Assembly (NCBI GenBank): GCA_963769715.1
Contig: CAVYNE010000030.1
Location: 248,001-312,000 of the forward strand
Direction: 5' to 3'
Source of the DNA: Palsa-504 sp963769715
GTDB lineage: Bacteria > Actinomycetota > Actinomycetes > Streptosporangiales > Streptosporangiaceae
Length of the DNA: 64,000 nt
The notes under the pieces: model-generated
Told to the model about the DNA's origin: nothing
Seen by the model: only the letters and a program-made list of their open reading frames with translations
Databases searched by the model: none
Shown: positions 17,543-26,625 of the stretch, piece after piece
Numbering within the stretch: the first letter of the stretch is position 1
Layout of the letters: each line of letters opens with the position of its first letter
Position numbers and translations under genes: made by a program

Positions 17543-18535
17543 ATGGCCGTCGTCGAGACCGTACGAGGCCCGGTCGAACTGGACCGCCTGGGCCAGACCC
17601 TCATGCACGAGCACGTCTTCGTGCTCTCCACCGAGCACGTGCAGAACTATGGCAGCGACTGGTGGGATGAGGAGGCGCGGGTCGCCGACGCCATCGCCAA
17701 GCTGAACGCCCTGTACGCCAAGGGGATCCACACCATCGTCGACCCCACGGTCTGGGGCCTGGGCCGCTACATCCCGCGGATCCAGCGGATCGCGGCGGCC
17801 ACGCCGGTCAACATCATCGTCGCCACCGGCCTGTACGTCTACGAGGAGCTGCCCCAGCAGTACGCGTACCGCGGACCCGGCTTGCTGATCGATATCCCCG
17901 ACCCGATGGTCACCGACTTCGCCCGCGACATCACCGAGGGCATCGCCGACACCGGCGTCAGGGCGGCCTTCCTCAAGTGCTGCATGGAGACGGCCGAACC
18001 GACCCCCGGCGTCGAGCGGATCGCCCGCGCCATCGCCCGCGCGCACCTCGAGACCGGCGCGCCCATCACGGTGCACACCTCGGGCCCGCACCAGGGCGGG
18101 CGGACCGCGGTGCGGATCTTCACCGAAGAGGGCGTCGACCTGAGCAAGGTCGTTATCGGGCACGCTGGCGACAGCAACGACCTCGGCTACCTCACCGAGC
18201 TCGCCGATTCCGGGGCCCTGCTCGGGATGGACCGTTTCGGACTGGATCTGTTCAATCCAGGGACCGAACGGGTCAAGACCATCGCCGCCCTGGCCGCGCG
18301 CGGCTACGCCGCGAACATGGTCCTGGCCCACGACGCCAACTGCTTCATCGACTGGTTCGGCGGGATGCACGACGAGCTGCGCCCTGTTGCCGCGCCGAAC
18401 TGGCACTACGAGCACATCAGCGACGACGTGCTGCCGGCCCTGCTCGCCGCCGGGGTCACCCAGGCGCAGATCGACACGATGCTGATCGAGAACCCGGTGC
18501 GCTACTTCACGCCCGCGAAGGGCGGTGCGGCGTGA
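17543..18535 (+). CDS. Phosphotriesterase-family metal hydrolase
   Basis: 330 residues with all six binuclear metal ligands of the amidohydrolase PTE group in place: H22 and H24 (LMHEHVF), K145 (bridging carboxylated lysine, AAFLKCC), H178 (TVHTS), H207 (VIGHAGD) and D264 (LAHDAN). The enzyme is therefore probably active, as a lactonase or esterase rather than a true paraoxonase in most relatives. Start ATG 17543 follows GGAAAGGGG. Its stop overlaps the GTG of an acyl-CoA synthetase by four bases (GTGA), so the two are translationally coupled. That points to ring-opening or ester cleavage giving an acid that is then CoA-activated. Confidence 0.9.
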   Translation: MAVVETVRGPVELDRLGQTLMHEHVFVLSTEHVQNYGSDWWDEEARVADAIAKLNALYAKGIHTIVDPTVWGLGRYIPRIQRIAAATPVNIIVATGLYVYEELPQQYAYRGPGLLIDIPDPMVTDFARDITEGIADTGVRAAFLKCCMETAEPTPGVERIARAIARAHLETGAPITVHTSGPHQGGRTAVRIFTEEGVDLSKVVIGHAGDSNDLGYLTELADSGALLGMDRFGLDLFNPGTERVKTIAALAARGYAANMVLAHDANCFIDWFGGMHDELRPVAAPNWHYEHISDDVLPALLAAGVTQAQIDTMLIENPVRYFTPAKGGAA

Positions 18536-20073
18536 GCACCCCGGCCAGCGCCGTGGACCGCAGCCACCTCGGCGGCATCTTCGACATGACCGGCGTCACC
18601 CGCGGGGAGGACGGCATCAAACGCTATGACGGGCTGCCCCGCAACCTGGTGCACATGCTGCGCGCGTCCGTCGACACCCACGGCGCCGCGGAGGCCGTCG
18701 CCGAGACCGGCAGCGGCCCCCGGTTGAGCTACGCCTCGCTGTGGGATCGCGCCGCGGGGGTGGCCGGTGGCCTGCGCGCCCTCGGCGTCCAGCGCGGCGA
18801 CCGGGTGGCGATCAGGCTGGGTAATGGTGTCGACTGGGTGCTGGCCTTCTTCGGCGCGGTCCTGGCCGATGCCATCGTGGTGCCGGTCAACACCCGGTTC
18901 ACCGAGTCCGAAGCCGACTACGTCATCACCGATTCGGGTGCTCGGTACGTCTTCACGCCGGGCGCCGCGCTGCCGGACGGCGATCCGCTCGCCGTCGAGG
19001 ACGCCGGCCCGGCCGACCCGGCCGCGATCTTCTACACCAGCGGCACTACGGGTTTCCCCAAGGGCGCCGTGACCAGCCACGAGAACTTCCTGTCCAACGC
19101 CGAGACCTGCCGCCGCGCGCTTTCCGGAGCGCTGGACAGCGAGAGCCTGCGCACGCTGATCTCGGTGCCGCTGTTCCACGTGACCGGCTGCAATAGCCAG
19201 CTCCTGCTGGCCATGTACACCGGCGGCACCGCGGCGGTCATGCCGTCCTTCGAGATCGGCGCGTTCCTGCGCGCTATCTCCGAAGAGCGGATCGACGTCA
19301 TGATCACGGTGCCGGCCATCTACTGGCTGGCGATCAGCCAGCCGGCCTTCGCTGCCGTGGACGTCTCCGGCGTGCGCTCGGTCGCCTACGGCGGGGCGCC
19401 GATCGCGCCGGACCTGGTCGCGCGGCTAGCGAAGGCCTTCCCGCAGGCGCGGCTGGGCAACGGGTTCGGCCTGACCGAGACCTCGAGCGTGTCCACCTTC
19501 CTGCCGCACGAGTTCGTGGCCCGCGCCGACTCGGTGGGCTTCCCGGCCCCGGTGTGTGACGTCCGCCTCGACGCCGTGGGCCCGGACGGCACCGGCGAAC
19601 TGCTGATCCGCGGGGCGAACGTGGTCTCGGGCTACTGGAACAAGCCCGAGGCGACCGCCCAGGCGTTCGTCGACGGCTGGCTGCACAGCGGCGACCTGGC
19701 CCGGATCGACGACGAGGGCCTGGTCTACCTGGTAGACCGGGTCAAGGACATGATCAACCGCGGCGGCGAGAACGTGTACTGCGTCGAGGTCGAGAACGCC
19801 CTGGCCGGCGCGCCGGGCGTCTACGAGGCGGCGGTCCTCGGCGTCCCGGACGAGATGATGGGGGAGAAGGTGGGCGCGGTGATCGTCCCGCTGCCGGGCG
19901 TCTCGCTGGATGTCCCGGCGGTGCTCGGCTACCTCGGCGATCACATCGCCGACTTCAAGATCCCGCAGTACGTCGCGGTCAGCGCGACGCCGCTGCCGCG
20001 CAATCCGGGCGGCAAGCTGCTCAAGCGCCGGCTGCGGGAAGAGGTCGACTGGGCCAGCGCGGTGCGGCCCTGA
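18532..20073 (+). CDS. Acyl-CoA synthetase (AMP-forming)
   Basis: 513 residues from GTG 18532, sharing GTGA with the preceding gene. The ATP/AMP signature YTSGTTGFPKGA is at about residue 165, GFGLTET in the adenylate site, and the hinge and C-terminal lysine segment (DRVKDMINRGGENVY, PRNPGGKLLKRRLRE) are complete. It activates a carboxylic acid to its CoA thioester via an acyl-adenylate. The coupled phosphotriesterase-family hydrolase may supply the acid. A strong hairpin (20087-20115) follows, separating it from the convergent MFS gene. It is not close enough to the steroid locus (34-41 kb) to assign a substrate. Confidence 0.92.
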   Translation: MSTPASAVDRSHLGGIFDMTGVTRGEDGIKRYDGLPRNLVHMLRASVDTHGAAEAVAETGSGPRLSYASLWDRAAGVAGGLRALGVQRGDRVAIRLGNGVDWVLAFFGAVLADAIVVPVNTRFTESEADYVITDSGARYVFTPGAALPDGDPLAVEDAGPADPAAIFYTSGTTGFPKGAVTSHENFLSNAETCRRALSGALDSESLRTLISVPLFHVTGCNSQLLLAMYTGGTAAVMPSFEIGAFLRAISEERIDVMITVPAIYWLAISQPAFAAVDVSGVRSVAYGGAPIAPDLVARLAKAFPQARLGNGFGLTETSSVSTFLPHEFVARADSVGFPAPVCDVRLDAVGPDGTGELLIRGANVVSGYWNKPEATAQAFVDGWLHSGDLARIDDEGLVYLVDRVKDMINRGGENVYCVEVENALAGAPGVYEAAVLGVPDEMMGEKVGAVIVPLPGVSLDVPAVLGYLGDHIADFKIPQYVAVSATPLPRNPGGKLLKRRLREEVDWASAVRP

Positions 20074-20086
20074 GTAGCCGGCGAAC

Positions 20087-20115
20087 CAGGTAGGCCCTCG
20101 TCAAGGGCCTACCTG
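20087..20115. terminator. Bidirectional hairpin terminator
   Basis: CAGGTAGGCCCT pairs perfectly with AGGGCCTACCTG over a 5-base loop. It sits between the convergent acyl-CoA synthetase and MFS genes and can serve both; no long T-run, as is common in actinobacteria. Confidence 0.8.
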
Positions 20116-20125
20116 CCGTAACTCC

Positions 20126-22210
20126 TCAGACCGGGGCGTTCAGCTTGGCCAGTTCCTCCTGCACCTTGGCCTCGTGCTCGAGCTCGTCCCGCTTGGCGTC
20201 GCGCGTCCGCCACCGGCCGCGCAGCAGCGGGATGCTGAGCAGGAAGAAGATGATGCCGCCGAAGCAGATCCAGTACCACGTCTTCCACTGGCTAGCGGTC
20301 TGGGCGGCAGCCTTGGTCACCGCCGCGCCGTGCGCCTGCAGGTAGGCGAAGACGCCCGGCGGGACCTTGGACAGCGCCGTCAGCTGGGCCCCGTAGGGAG
20401 CCATGGTCGTCAGCTCCGTCGAGTACGGAGCGATGGTCGTCAGCTGCGTCGAGTACGGTGCGATGGTCTTCAGGTCCGCCGCGTACGGGGCGACGGTCTG
20501 CAGCGCTGGCGCGGCCGCGATCACACCGGCGATGGCCGCCTGGTTGGCCGAGATCGTCGCCAGGACCCCGAGGCCCTTGGCGCCGCCCCCGGCGGCCTTG
20601 ACCGCCTGGGCCACGAGCGCGGGCGGGATCGTGGCCGGGTTCTTGTAGGTGGCCAGCCTGGCGAACAGCGCCGGGTTGGCCTGGATCACCGCGAGTTCGG
20701 GCGCGAACTTCTGCGCGTTCGCGAGCTGCGTGGCGTCCGTCTTCACGGTGGCCAGGACTGACGGGGGGATCTTCTGCGCGGTGGCCAGGACCGTCGGCGG
20801 GATCGACTGCGCGGTGGCTACGACCGACGCGGGGACCTTCTGGGCGGCCGCCACGACGTTCGGGTGCGCGGTGGCGAACGCGAGCTCGGGGGCGTACGTG
20901 GTCGCGTAGGCCGACACGGTAGCGCCGTAGTTCACCAGCGGGGTGACCGAGTTGATCACGAGCGGGATGATCAGGTACGAGACGAACACCACGATCCGGA
21001 TGATCCAGCCCCAGATGGCCAGGCCGGTCGCGGTCAGCGCCGGGTTGCGGGCCTCCACGGTCTCGGTGTAGCTGGCCATCCACGGGGTGTAGGCGATGCC
21101 GAGGCCGAGCGACAGCAACGCCAGCATGATCGCGAGGGTGTAGTAGCCGGGATGGTGGCCGGCCTGCTCCAGGTAGATCACCGTCATCACCGCGGCCAGC
21201 ACGCCGCCGATCACCATGAACGGCTTGCGGACCCGGAACCGGTCGGAGACGAACCCGATCCCGATCACCGCGATGACGTTGAACCCCCAGTTCCAGTTGC
21301 CCAGCCCGTTGGCGTCCTTGACCGAGAACCCGAACACGGTGGTCAGGTAGATCACGCTGAACGCGACGGCCGTGTAGTAGATCAGCAGCATGACCGACAC
21401 GGCGATGGCGGAGACGATGATGTCGAGCTTGAGCAGCTGCCGGAACGGATGACGCAGCGCCGCCTCGATGTCCGCGTCGCTCATGCCCTTCGCCCGGGCC
21501 TCGACGAGCGCGCGGTCGCGCATGGTCACCATCAGCTGGTCGCGTAGCCGCGGGGACAGCTCACGCAGCCAGATGAACGCGATCACGAACACGACAAGAC
21601 CGGCGATGCCGCAGATGCGGTACTCGTGGGTCCAGAAACGCTCGTCGGTCACGACGGCGGGAATGGTGGCGCTGCCGACCACCGCGACGATCAGGCTGCC
21701 AAGCACCGGGCCGCTGGTCCAGAACCCCATGGCCGTCGCCCGGCCCACCTGCGGGGAGAAGTCCCTGATCAGCGCCGGGGTGGCCACCAGGCAGACACCC
21801 TCGACGAACCCGACCACGAAGCTCTCGATGGTGAACGACCACTTGTTGGTGGCGGCCGGCAAGATGAACGCCACGAATATCCCGGTGAAGAACAGCCCGA
21901 ACACCACCAGGTTGGCCCGGCCGAACCGGTCGGTGAGCCCGGCGAACAGCGAGCCGAACGCCCCGATCAGGGCGCCGAACGCCAGAGTTATCACGTAGAA
22001 CGTGAAGCTCATGTGCAGGTTGGTCAGCAGCAGCGTGGCCACCGAGCCGCCGACGTACAGCTCGTAGTACAGCGTGATCGTGGCCAGCACCGTGATGGCC
22101 AGGTAAAACACCCTGGCCCCGGTTTCGGGATAGGAGTCAAGCTGCCGATTAATGAGCGACCCGGGCCATCCCGGCCGACGGGACACGGGCTGAGTGGCGG
22201 TTCCGGACAT
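20126..22210 (-). CDS. MFS transporter with ~220-residue repetitive loop before last helix
   Basis: 694 residues. Residues 35-420 form a regular MFS core (GLTDRFGRAN loop 2-3 motif at 91-100, helix pairs through SYLIIPLVIN), and residues 644-663 form the final helix. Between them, residues about 422-643 are hydrophilic and Ala/Pro/Thr-rich, with three 11-residue repeats (QK[IV]P.SV[LV]ATA, 457-489) and four 10-residue repeats (T[IVM]APY...L[KT], 573-612). By the inside-N topology the insert should be extracytoplasmic. Typical family members are 400-550 residues with a short loop there. Substrate unknown. Being opposite the hydrolase/CoA-ligase pair, it could import their substrate. Confidence 0.85.
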   Translation of the reverse strand: MSGTATQPVSRRPGWPGSLINRQLDSYPETGARVFYLAITVLATITLYYELYVGGSVATLLLTNLHMSFTFYVITLAFGALIGAFGSLFAGLTDRFGRANLVVFGLFFTGIFVAFILPAATNKWSFTIESFVVGFVEGVCLVATPALIRDFSPQVGRATAMGFWTSGPVLGSLIVAVVGSATIPAVVTDERFWTHEYRICGIAGLVVFVIAFIWLRELSPRLRDQLMVTMRDRALVEARAKGMSDADIEAALRHPFRQLLKLDIIVSAIAVSVMLLIYYTAVAFSVIYLTTVFGFSVKDANGLGNWNWGFNVIAVIGIGFVSDRFRVRKPFMVIGGVLAAVMTVIYLEQAGHHPGYYTLAIMLALLSLGLGIAYTPWMASYTETVEARNPALTATGLAIWGWIIRIVVFVSYLIIPLVINSVTPLVNYGATVSAYATTYAPELAFATAHPNVVAAAQKVPASVVATAQSIPPTVLATAQKIPPSVLATVKTDATQLANAQKFAPELAVIQANPALFARLATYKNPATIPPALVAQAVKAAGGGAKGLGVLATISANQAAIAGVIAAAPALQTVAPYAADLKTIAPYSTQLTTIAPYSTELTTMAPYGAQLTALSKVPPGVFAYLQAHGAAVTKAAAQTASQWKTWYWICFGGIIFFLLSIPLLRGRWRTRDAKRDELEHEAKVQEELAKLNAPV
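20375..20494 (-). repeat. Four 30-base repeats encoding APY decapeptides
   Basis: Within the MFS gene, four consecutive 30-base units encode T(I/V/M)APY...L(K/T). DNA similarity between units is high (for example the repeated GTCGAGTACGGAGCGATGGT segment), suggesting recent slippage expansion. Confidence 0.75.
20744..20842 (-). repeat. Three 33-base repeats encoding 11-residue units
   Basis: Encodes three units of the form Q(K/S)(V/I)P(A/P)(S/T)V(V/L)AT(A/V) in the same MFS loop, upstream of the APY repeats. Confidence 0.7.
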
Positions 22211-22258
22211 TCGGTCACCTCTTACCGTGGAAACGGTTAGGCCATGCTGGTGGTGAAG

Positions 22259-22326
22259 ATGCCGACTCGACGGTAACTCGCCAGTAGGTAACAGATCAAC
22301 AATTTGTTTCAGCTACGAGTCGGCAT
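22259..22326. promoter_or_regulatory. 11-base inverted repeat in 300-base gap upstream of MFS gene
   Basis: ATGCCGACTCG (22259-22269) and its exact complement CGAGTCGGCAT (22316-22326) are 46 bases apart. They lie 49-116 bases upstream of the MFS start (22210) in a gene-free gap (22211-22512) that is locally AT-rich. The arms are spaced like two operator half-sites or a looped operator. No other feature is seen in the gap. Confidence 0.4.
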
Positions 22327-22512
22327 AGTAAACCGGCACCGTATACCGGCCTCGCCCCGGTCTGCCCCACCCACGGCAAATGCATACCCAGATACATAAT
22401 TCAGGCGATGAGGCCCGTGGTGGCGGTGCGTACCGTGAAAGCTAGCGAGGTATGGGCTTCTACCAGGGCACCGGCGCAAAGCTGGCGGCGTCCCTGGGGG
22501 GTGGGAGGGACC

Positions 22513-23016
22513 ATGACCGATGGCCGTTCAAGGCTGCGTGTGGTGCGGCCCGAGACGCTGTGTCAGATCCCGGTGGCCAGCGAGGCGCCGGGATCGATCC
22601 CGGATGATGCGCTGACCATCCGCGTCCGGCACCAACCAAAGTACGTGCTGGTCACGATCGCGGGGGAGATTGATATCGGCACCGTGGCCCGGCTGCGCGA
22701 GCGCCTCTGGGCGCTGGCCGCCAGCGGCCGCCCGCTGGTGGCCGACCTTGAGCAGGTCAGCTTCATCGACGCGTCCGGGCTCGGGGCGCTGGCCGGCGCG
22801 GCCAGGCTCGCCGCCGAGCACGGCGTCAGCCTGCACGTGATCTGCGCCCGGCCGCACATCCAGCGGCTGTTCCAGCTCACCGGGCTGGACGGCCCGATAC
22901 AGCTGGCCCGCACCCTGGCCGAGGCGCTCCAGATCCTGGCGGCCAGCCCGCAGTGGTCGCCGCCCGATCCCGACCTGCTGCGCGATGCCCTGGCGGCGCT
23001 CAGGGCGCTGGCCTGA
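22513..23016 (+). CDS. STAS-domain protein (anti-sigma factor antagonist-like)
   Basis: 167 residues from ATG 22513 behind GGGAGGGACC; a longer upstream frame has no comparable site. The STAS fold is at about residues 40-135 (VTIAGEIDIGTVARLRERL, VADLEQVSFIDASGLGALAGA). FIDASGLGAL contains the Ser that is phosphorylated in SpoIIAA-type antagonists. It probably takes part in partner switching with an anti-sigma kinase, none of which is nearby. The C-terminal extension (about 140-167) is not part of the domain. It precedes hypF by 85 bases but a functional link is doubtful. Confidence 0.88.
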   Translation: MTDGRSRLRVVRPETLCQIPVASEAPGSIPDDALTIRVRHQPKYVLVTIAGEIDIGTVARLRERLWALAASGRPLVADLEQVSFIDASGLGALAGAARLAAEHGVSLHVICARPHIQRLFQLTGLDGPIQLARTLAEALQILAASPQWSPPDPDLLRDALAALRALA

Positions 23017-23101
23017 TCCAGCGGGGTGCCCCAACGCCGTCGGCGTCCTGGCCCTAAGCTCGTGACCGAGCGGGAGGTGCTGCGCCGATGGGGGCCTTCG
23101 G

Positions 23102-25450
23102 GTGAGCGGGCTGATCCGGACGGCGGTCCGGGTGGAGGGGATCGTCCAGGGTGTCGGCTTCCGCCCGTTCGTGTACACCCTGGCGACCGGGCTGGGCCTG
23201 GCCGGCCTCGTCGGCAACGACCTCGACGGGGTGTTCGTCGAGGTCGAAGGGCCAGTAGCGGCGGTCAGCGAATTCCTCCTCCGGCTGGAACGGGACGCGC
23301 CCCCGCTGGCCAGGATCGAGCGGGTCAGCACGCGGGCCATCACCCCGAAGCGGTCGGCGTCCTTCGCCATCGCCGCCAGCGAGCCTGCCGGGAATACGAG
23401 TCCGGGCTGGTCCGCCAGGTGGCGCCGGACCCTGGTATCGGCGGACACCGCGACCTGCGCGGACTGCCTGCGCGAGCTCACCGATCCGGCCGACCGGCGG
23501 TTCGGGTACCCGTTCATCAACTGCACCAACTGCGGGCCCAGGTTCACCATCATCCGGGACGTGCCCTACGACCGGCCGATGACGACCATGGCGGCGTTCG
23601 CGATGTGCGAGCCGTGCGCCGCCGAATACCACGACCCCGCCGACCGCCGCTTCCACGCCCAGCCGACCTGCTGCCCGGCCTGCGGGCCCCGGCTGGCGCT
23701 GCAGGACCCGGCCGGAAACGTCCTGGCGGGCGAGCCGCTGGCGGCAGCCGCCGAACTGCTCGCCCACGGCCAGATCCTGGCCGTGAAGGGGCTGGGCGGC
23801 TATCATCTGGCCGCCGACGCCAGCTGCGAGGAGGCCGTCGCGCTGCTGCGGGCCCGCAAGCACCGCGAGGACAAGCCGTTCGCGGTCATGGCCGCGGACC
23901 TGGCCGCGGCGCGGCGCCTGGCCGAGGTCGACTCCGCGGCCGCCGCCCTGCTGACCAGCCCGGCCCGGCCGATCGTGCTGCTACCCCGCCGCCCGGAGGC
24001 GGAGCCGGGAGCGGCCGTCGCCGCGGCGACGGCGCCGGGGAACCGCCAGCTCGGGATCATGCTGCCCTACACCCCGCTGCATCACCTGCTGCTCGCCGCC
24101 CTGGCTGAGGCCGGGCCGGCCAGGTATCCTGGGTCCCGGCCGATGGTGCTGACCAGCGGAAACGTTTCCGACGAGCCGATCGTCTACCGCGACGAGGAGG
24201 CCCTGGTCAGGCTGGGCGGGATCGCCGACGCGTTCGTCGTCCACGACCGGGCCATCCACATCAGGACCGACGACTCGGTGGCCCGCACCTTCCGCGGACG
24301 GCCGATGCTCCTGCGGCGCTCCCGCGGTTACGTCCCGGAACCCGTCGCGGTGCCGAGCGGTTTCCCGCGTCCCGTGCTGGCTTGCGGCGCCGAGCTGAAG
24401 AACACGTTCGGCCTGGCCCGGGGCCGCCACGTCTTCGTCTCCCATCACATCGGTGACCTGGAGAACGCCGAGACCCTGCGCTCCTTCACCGAGGGCATCG
24501 AGCATTTCCGCCGCCTGTTCGACGTCGACCCGCAGGTCGTGGCGCACGACCTGCACCCGGAGTACCTGTCCACCAAGTACGCGGTCGAGCTGGCCGAGAC
24601 CAGCCCGGTGCACCTGCAACCGGTGCAGCACCACCACGCGCACATCGCCTCCTGCCTGGCCGACAACGGCGCGGACGGCCCGGTGATCGGGGTGGCCTTC
24701 GACGGGACCGGCTACGGCACCGACGGCACGATCTGGGGCGGTGAGTTCCTGGTCGCCGATCTGGCCACCTTCGAGCGCGGCGGTCATCTCGCCCCGGTGC
24801 CCATGCCGGGTGGTGCGGCCGCGATCAGGCAGCCGTGGCGGATGGCAGCGGCCCACCTGGCCGAGGAGCCGCAGCGCCTGGAGAACCTCGACGTCGTGCG
24901 GCGCAACCAGGCCAGCTGGCCGGCCATCTTGTCCATGGCCCGGCGCGGCGTCAACTCCCCGCCGACTTCGAGTGCGGGGCGGCTGTTCGACGCCGCGGCG
25001 GCGATCCTGGGCGTGCGGGACGCGATCAACTACGAGGGCCAGGCGGCGGTGGAGCTCGAGCAGCTGGCCGATCCGGGCGAGACCGGCGCCTACCCAGCCG
25101 CCGTCGAGGCGGGCCATCCGTTCCAGGTCCGGGGCACCGATCTCCTGCACGGGGTCATTGAGGACCTAACGTCCAGGGTTCCCGCCCCGGTCATCGCGGC
25201 TCGTTTCCACCACGGGGTCGCCGCGCTGATCGAAGCGGGCTGCCTGGCCATGCGGGACCGGCACGGGCTGGGCACGGTGGCGTTGTCCGGCGGGGTTTTC
25301 CAGAACACGCTCCTGCTCCGCGGAGCGGTCAGCCGACTCGAGGCACGCGGATTCGGTGTTCTGCTGCATTCGCGCGTGCCCTGCAACGACGGCGGGATCA
25401 GCCTCGGCCAGGCCGTGGTGGCCGCCGCCCGGGACCGAGGCTGCCCCTAG
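23102..25450 (+). CDS. hypF: Carbamoyltransferase HypF
   Basis: 782 residues; makes the thiocarbamate on HypE that becomes the cyanide ligands of [NiFe]-hydrogenase. Order: acylphosphatase-like domain (about 5-95, VRVEGIVQGVGFRPFVYTLA), two zinc-finger pairs (CADC...CTNC and CEPC...CPAC, about 118-200), YrdC-like domain (about 205-390) and Kae1-like carbamoyltransferase domain with HHHAH (about 395-780). All key motifs are intact. Start GTG 23102. It converges on hypE so tightly that both stop codons share the palindrome CTAG. It is the only hyp gene on the plus strand here. Confidence 0.96.
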   Translation: MSGLIRTAVRVEGIVQGVGFRPFVYTLATGLGLAGLVGNDLDGVFVEVEGPVAAVSEFLLRLERDAPPLARIERVSTRAITPKRSASFAIAASEPAGNTSPGWSARWRRTLVSADTATCADCLRELTDPADRRFGYPFINCTNCGPRFTIIRDVPYDRPMTTMAAFAMCEPCAAEYHDPADRRFHAQPTCCPACGPRLALQDPAGNVLAGEPLAAAAELLAHGQILAVKGLGGYHLAADASCEEAVALLRARKHREDKPFAVMAADLAAARRLAEVDSAAAALLTSPARPIVLLPRRPEAEPGAAVAAATAPGNRQLGIMLPYTPLHHLLLAALAEAGPARYPGSRPMVLTSGNVSDEPIVYRDEEALVRLGGIADAFVVHDRAIHIRTDDSVARTFRGRPMLLRRSRGYVPEPVAVPSGFPRPVLACGAELKNTFGLARGRHVFVSHHIGDLENAETLRSFTEGIEHFRRLFDVDPQVVAHDLHPEYLSTKYAVELAETSPVHLQPVQHHHAHIASCLADNGADGPVIGVAFDGTGYGTDGTIWGGEFLVADLATFERGGHLAPVPMPGGAAAIRQPWRMAAAHLAEEPQRLENLDVVRRNQASWPAILSMARRGVNSPPTSSAGRLFDAAAAILGVRDAINYEGQAAVELEQLADPGETGAYPAAVEAGHPFQVRGTDLLHGVIEDLTSRVPAPVIAARFHHGVAALIEAGCLAMRDRHGLGTVALSGGVFQNTLLLRGAVSRLEARGFGVLLHSRVPCNDGGISLGQAVVAAARDRGCP

Positions 25451-26625
25451 CAAATTCTCGGCAGGGGGTCGCCGACCAGGAGGTCGACGATCCGGGTGCC
25501 GCCGAACGAGGTCTTGAGCTGGACGATCCCCGGCTGCTCGGCCCGCACGTGGCCGATGACCGCCGCCTGCCCGCCGAGCGGATGCGCGCGCAGCGCGGCG
25601 ACCGCGCGATCGGCCTCGCCGGCAGGCACCACCGCCACCAGGCGGCCCTCGCAGGCGACGTACATGGGGTCGATGCCGAGCAGTTCGGAGGCGCCGCGGA
25701 CCTCCGCGCGGACCGGGATCTCGTCCTCGCTCACCAGCACGCCGACGTTGGCCGCCTTGGCGATCTCGTTGAGGATCGTCGCCACCCCGCCCCGGGTCGC
25801 GTCGCGCATGGCCCGGACGCCGGGCACCGCGTCCAGCAGGCCCGCCACCAGCCCGTTCAGCGGGGCCGTGTCGGAGCAGATGTCCGCCTCGATGTCCAGC
25901 TCGCCGCGGGCCAGCATGATGGTGATGCCGTGATCGCCGATCGGGCCGGACACGATGATGGCGTCGCCCGGCTGCGCCCGCGCCACGCCCAGGTGCACGT
26001 CCCGCCCGATGAGGCCGACGCCCGCGGTGTTGATGTAGCAGCCGTCGGCCTTGCCCTTCTCGACCACCTTGGTGTCGCCGGTGACGATGTGCACCCCGGC
26101 CGCGGCGGCCGCGTCCCGCATGGACTCGGCCACCCGGTTCAGGTCGGCGACAGGAAAGCCTTCCTCCAGGATGAACCCAGCCGACAGGTAGAGCGGCGTG
26201 GCCCCGGAGACCGACAAGTCGTTGACGGTGCCGTTGACGGCCAGGTCGCCGATGTCGCCGCCCGGGAAGAACAGCGGCTTGACCACGTAGGAGTCCGTGG
26301 TGAGCGCCACCCGGGACCCGTTGATCGTCAGCTCGGCCGCGTCCTCGAGCGGCTCGAGGAGCGGGTTGCGGAAGGTCTCGAGGAAGATCGCCTCGATCAG
26401 GGTCTGGGTCGCCTTGCCGCCCGCCCCGTGCGACATCGTGATGCGTTCTTCCCTGACCCGCGGGCGGCGCCGCCGGGCGCGGTCGATGCGGTCCAGGACC
26501 TGCTGCTCCCGGTCTACGGGTTCGGCCAGCGGCAACTGGCGCCGGTTCCCGGGTCCGGCCGCCTCCGGGGCCGCGTCAAGCTCCTGGTGCTCGGCGAGGG
26601 CCTCGTCGATCCAGCTATGGCTCAT
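25447..26625 (-). CDS. hypE: Hydrogenase maturation protein HypE
   Basis: 392 residues; dehydrates the carbamoyl group on its C-terminal cysteine to thiocyanate for transfer to the HypC-HypD iron centre. The chain ends in the diagnostic PRIC. The core starts at SHGAGGKATQTLIEAIF with an ATP-binding AIRS-like fold (GDIGDLAVNGTVNDLSVSGA, DATRGGVATILNEIA). ATG 26625 overlaps the hypD stop (ATGA), giving a roughly 60-residue N-terminal arm rich in charged residues; an internal ATG just before the core is a possible alternative start. Confidence 0.96.
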   Translation of the reverse strand: MSHSWIDEALAEHQELDAAPEAAGPGNRRQLPLAEPVDREQQVLDRIDRARRRRPRVREERITMSHGAGGKATQTLIEAIFLETFRNPLLEPLEDAAELTINGSRVALTTDSYVVKPLFFPGGDIGDLAVNGTVNDLSVSGATPLYLSAGFILEEGFPVADLNRVAESMRDAAAAAGVHIVTGDTKVVEKGKADGCYINTAGVGLIGRDVHLGVARAQPGDAIIVSGPIGDHGITIMLARGELDIEADICSDTAPLNGLVAGLLDAVPGVRAMRDATRGGVATILNEIAKAANVGVLVSEDEIPVRAEVRGASELLGIDPMYVACEGRLVAVVPAGEADRAVAALRAHPLGGQAAVIGHVRAEQPGIVQLKTSFGGTRIVDLLVGDPLPRIC

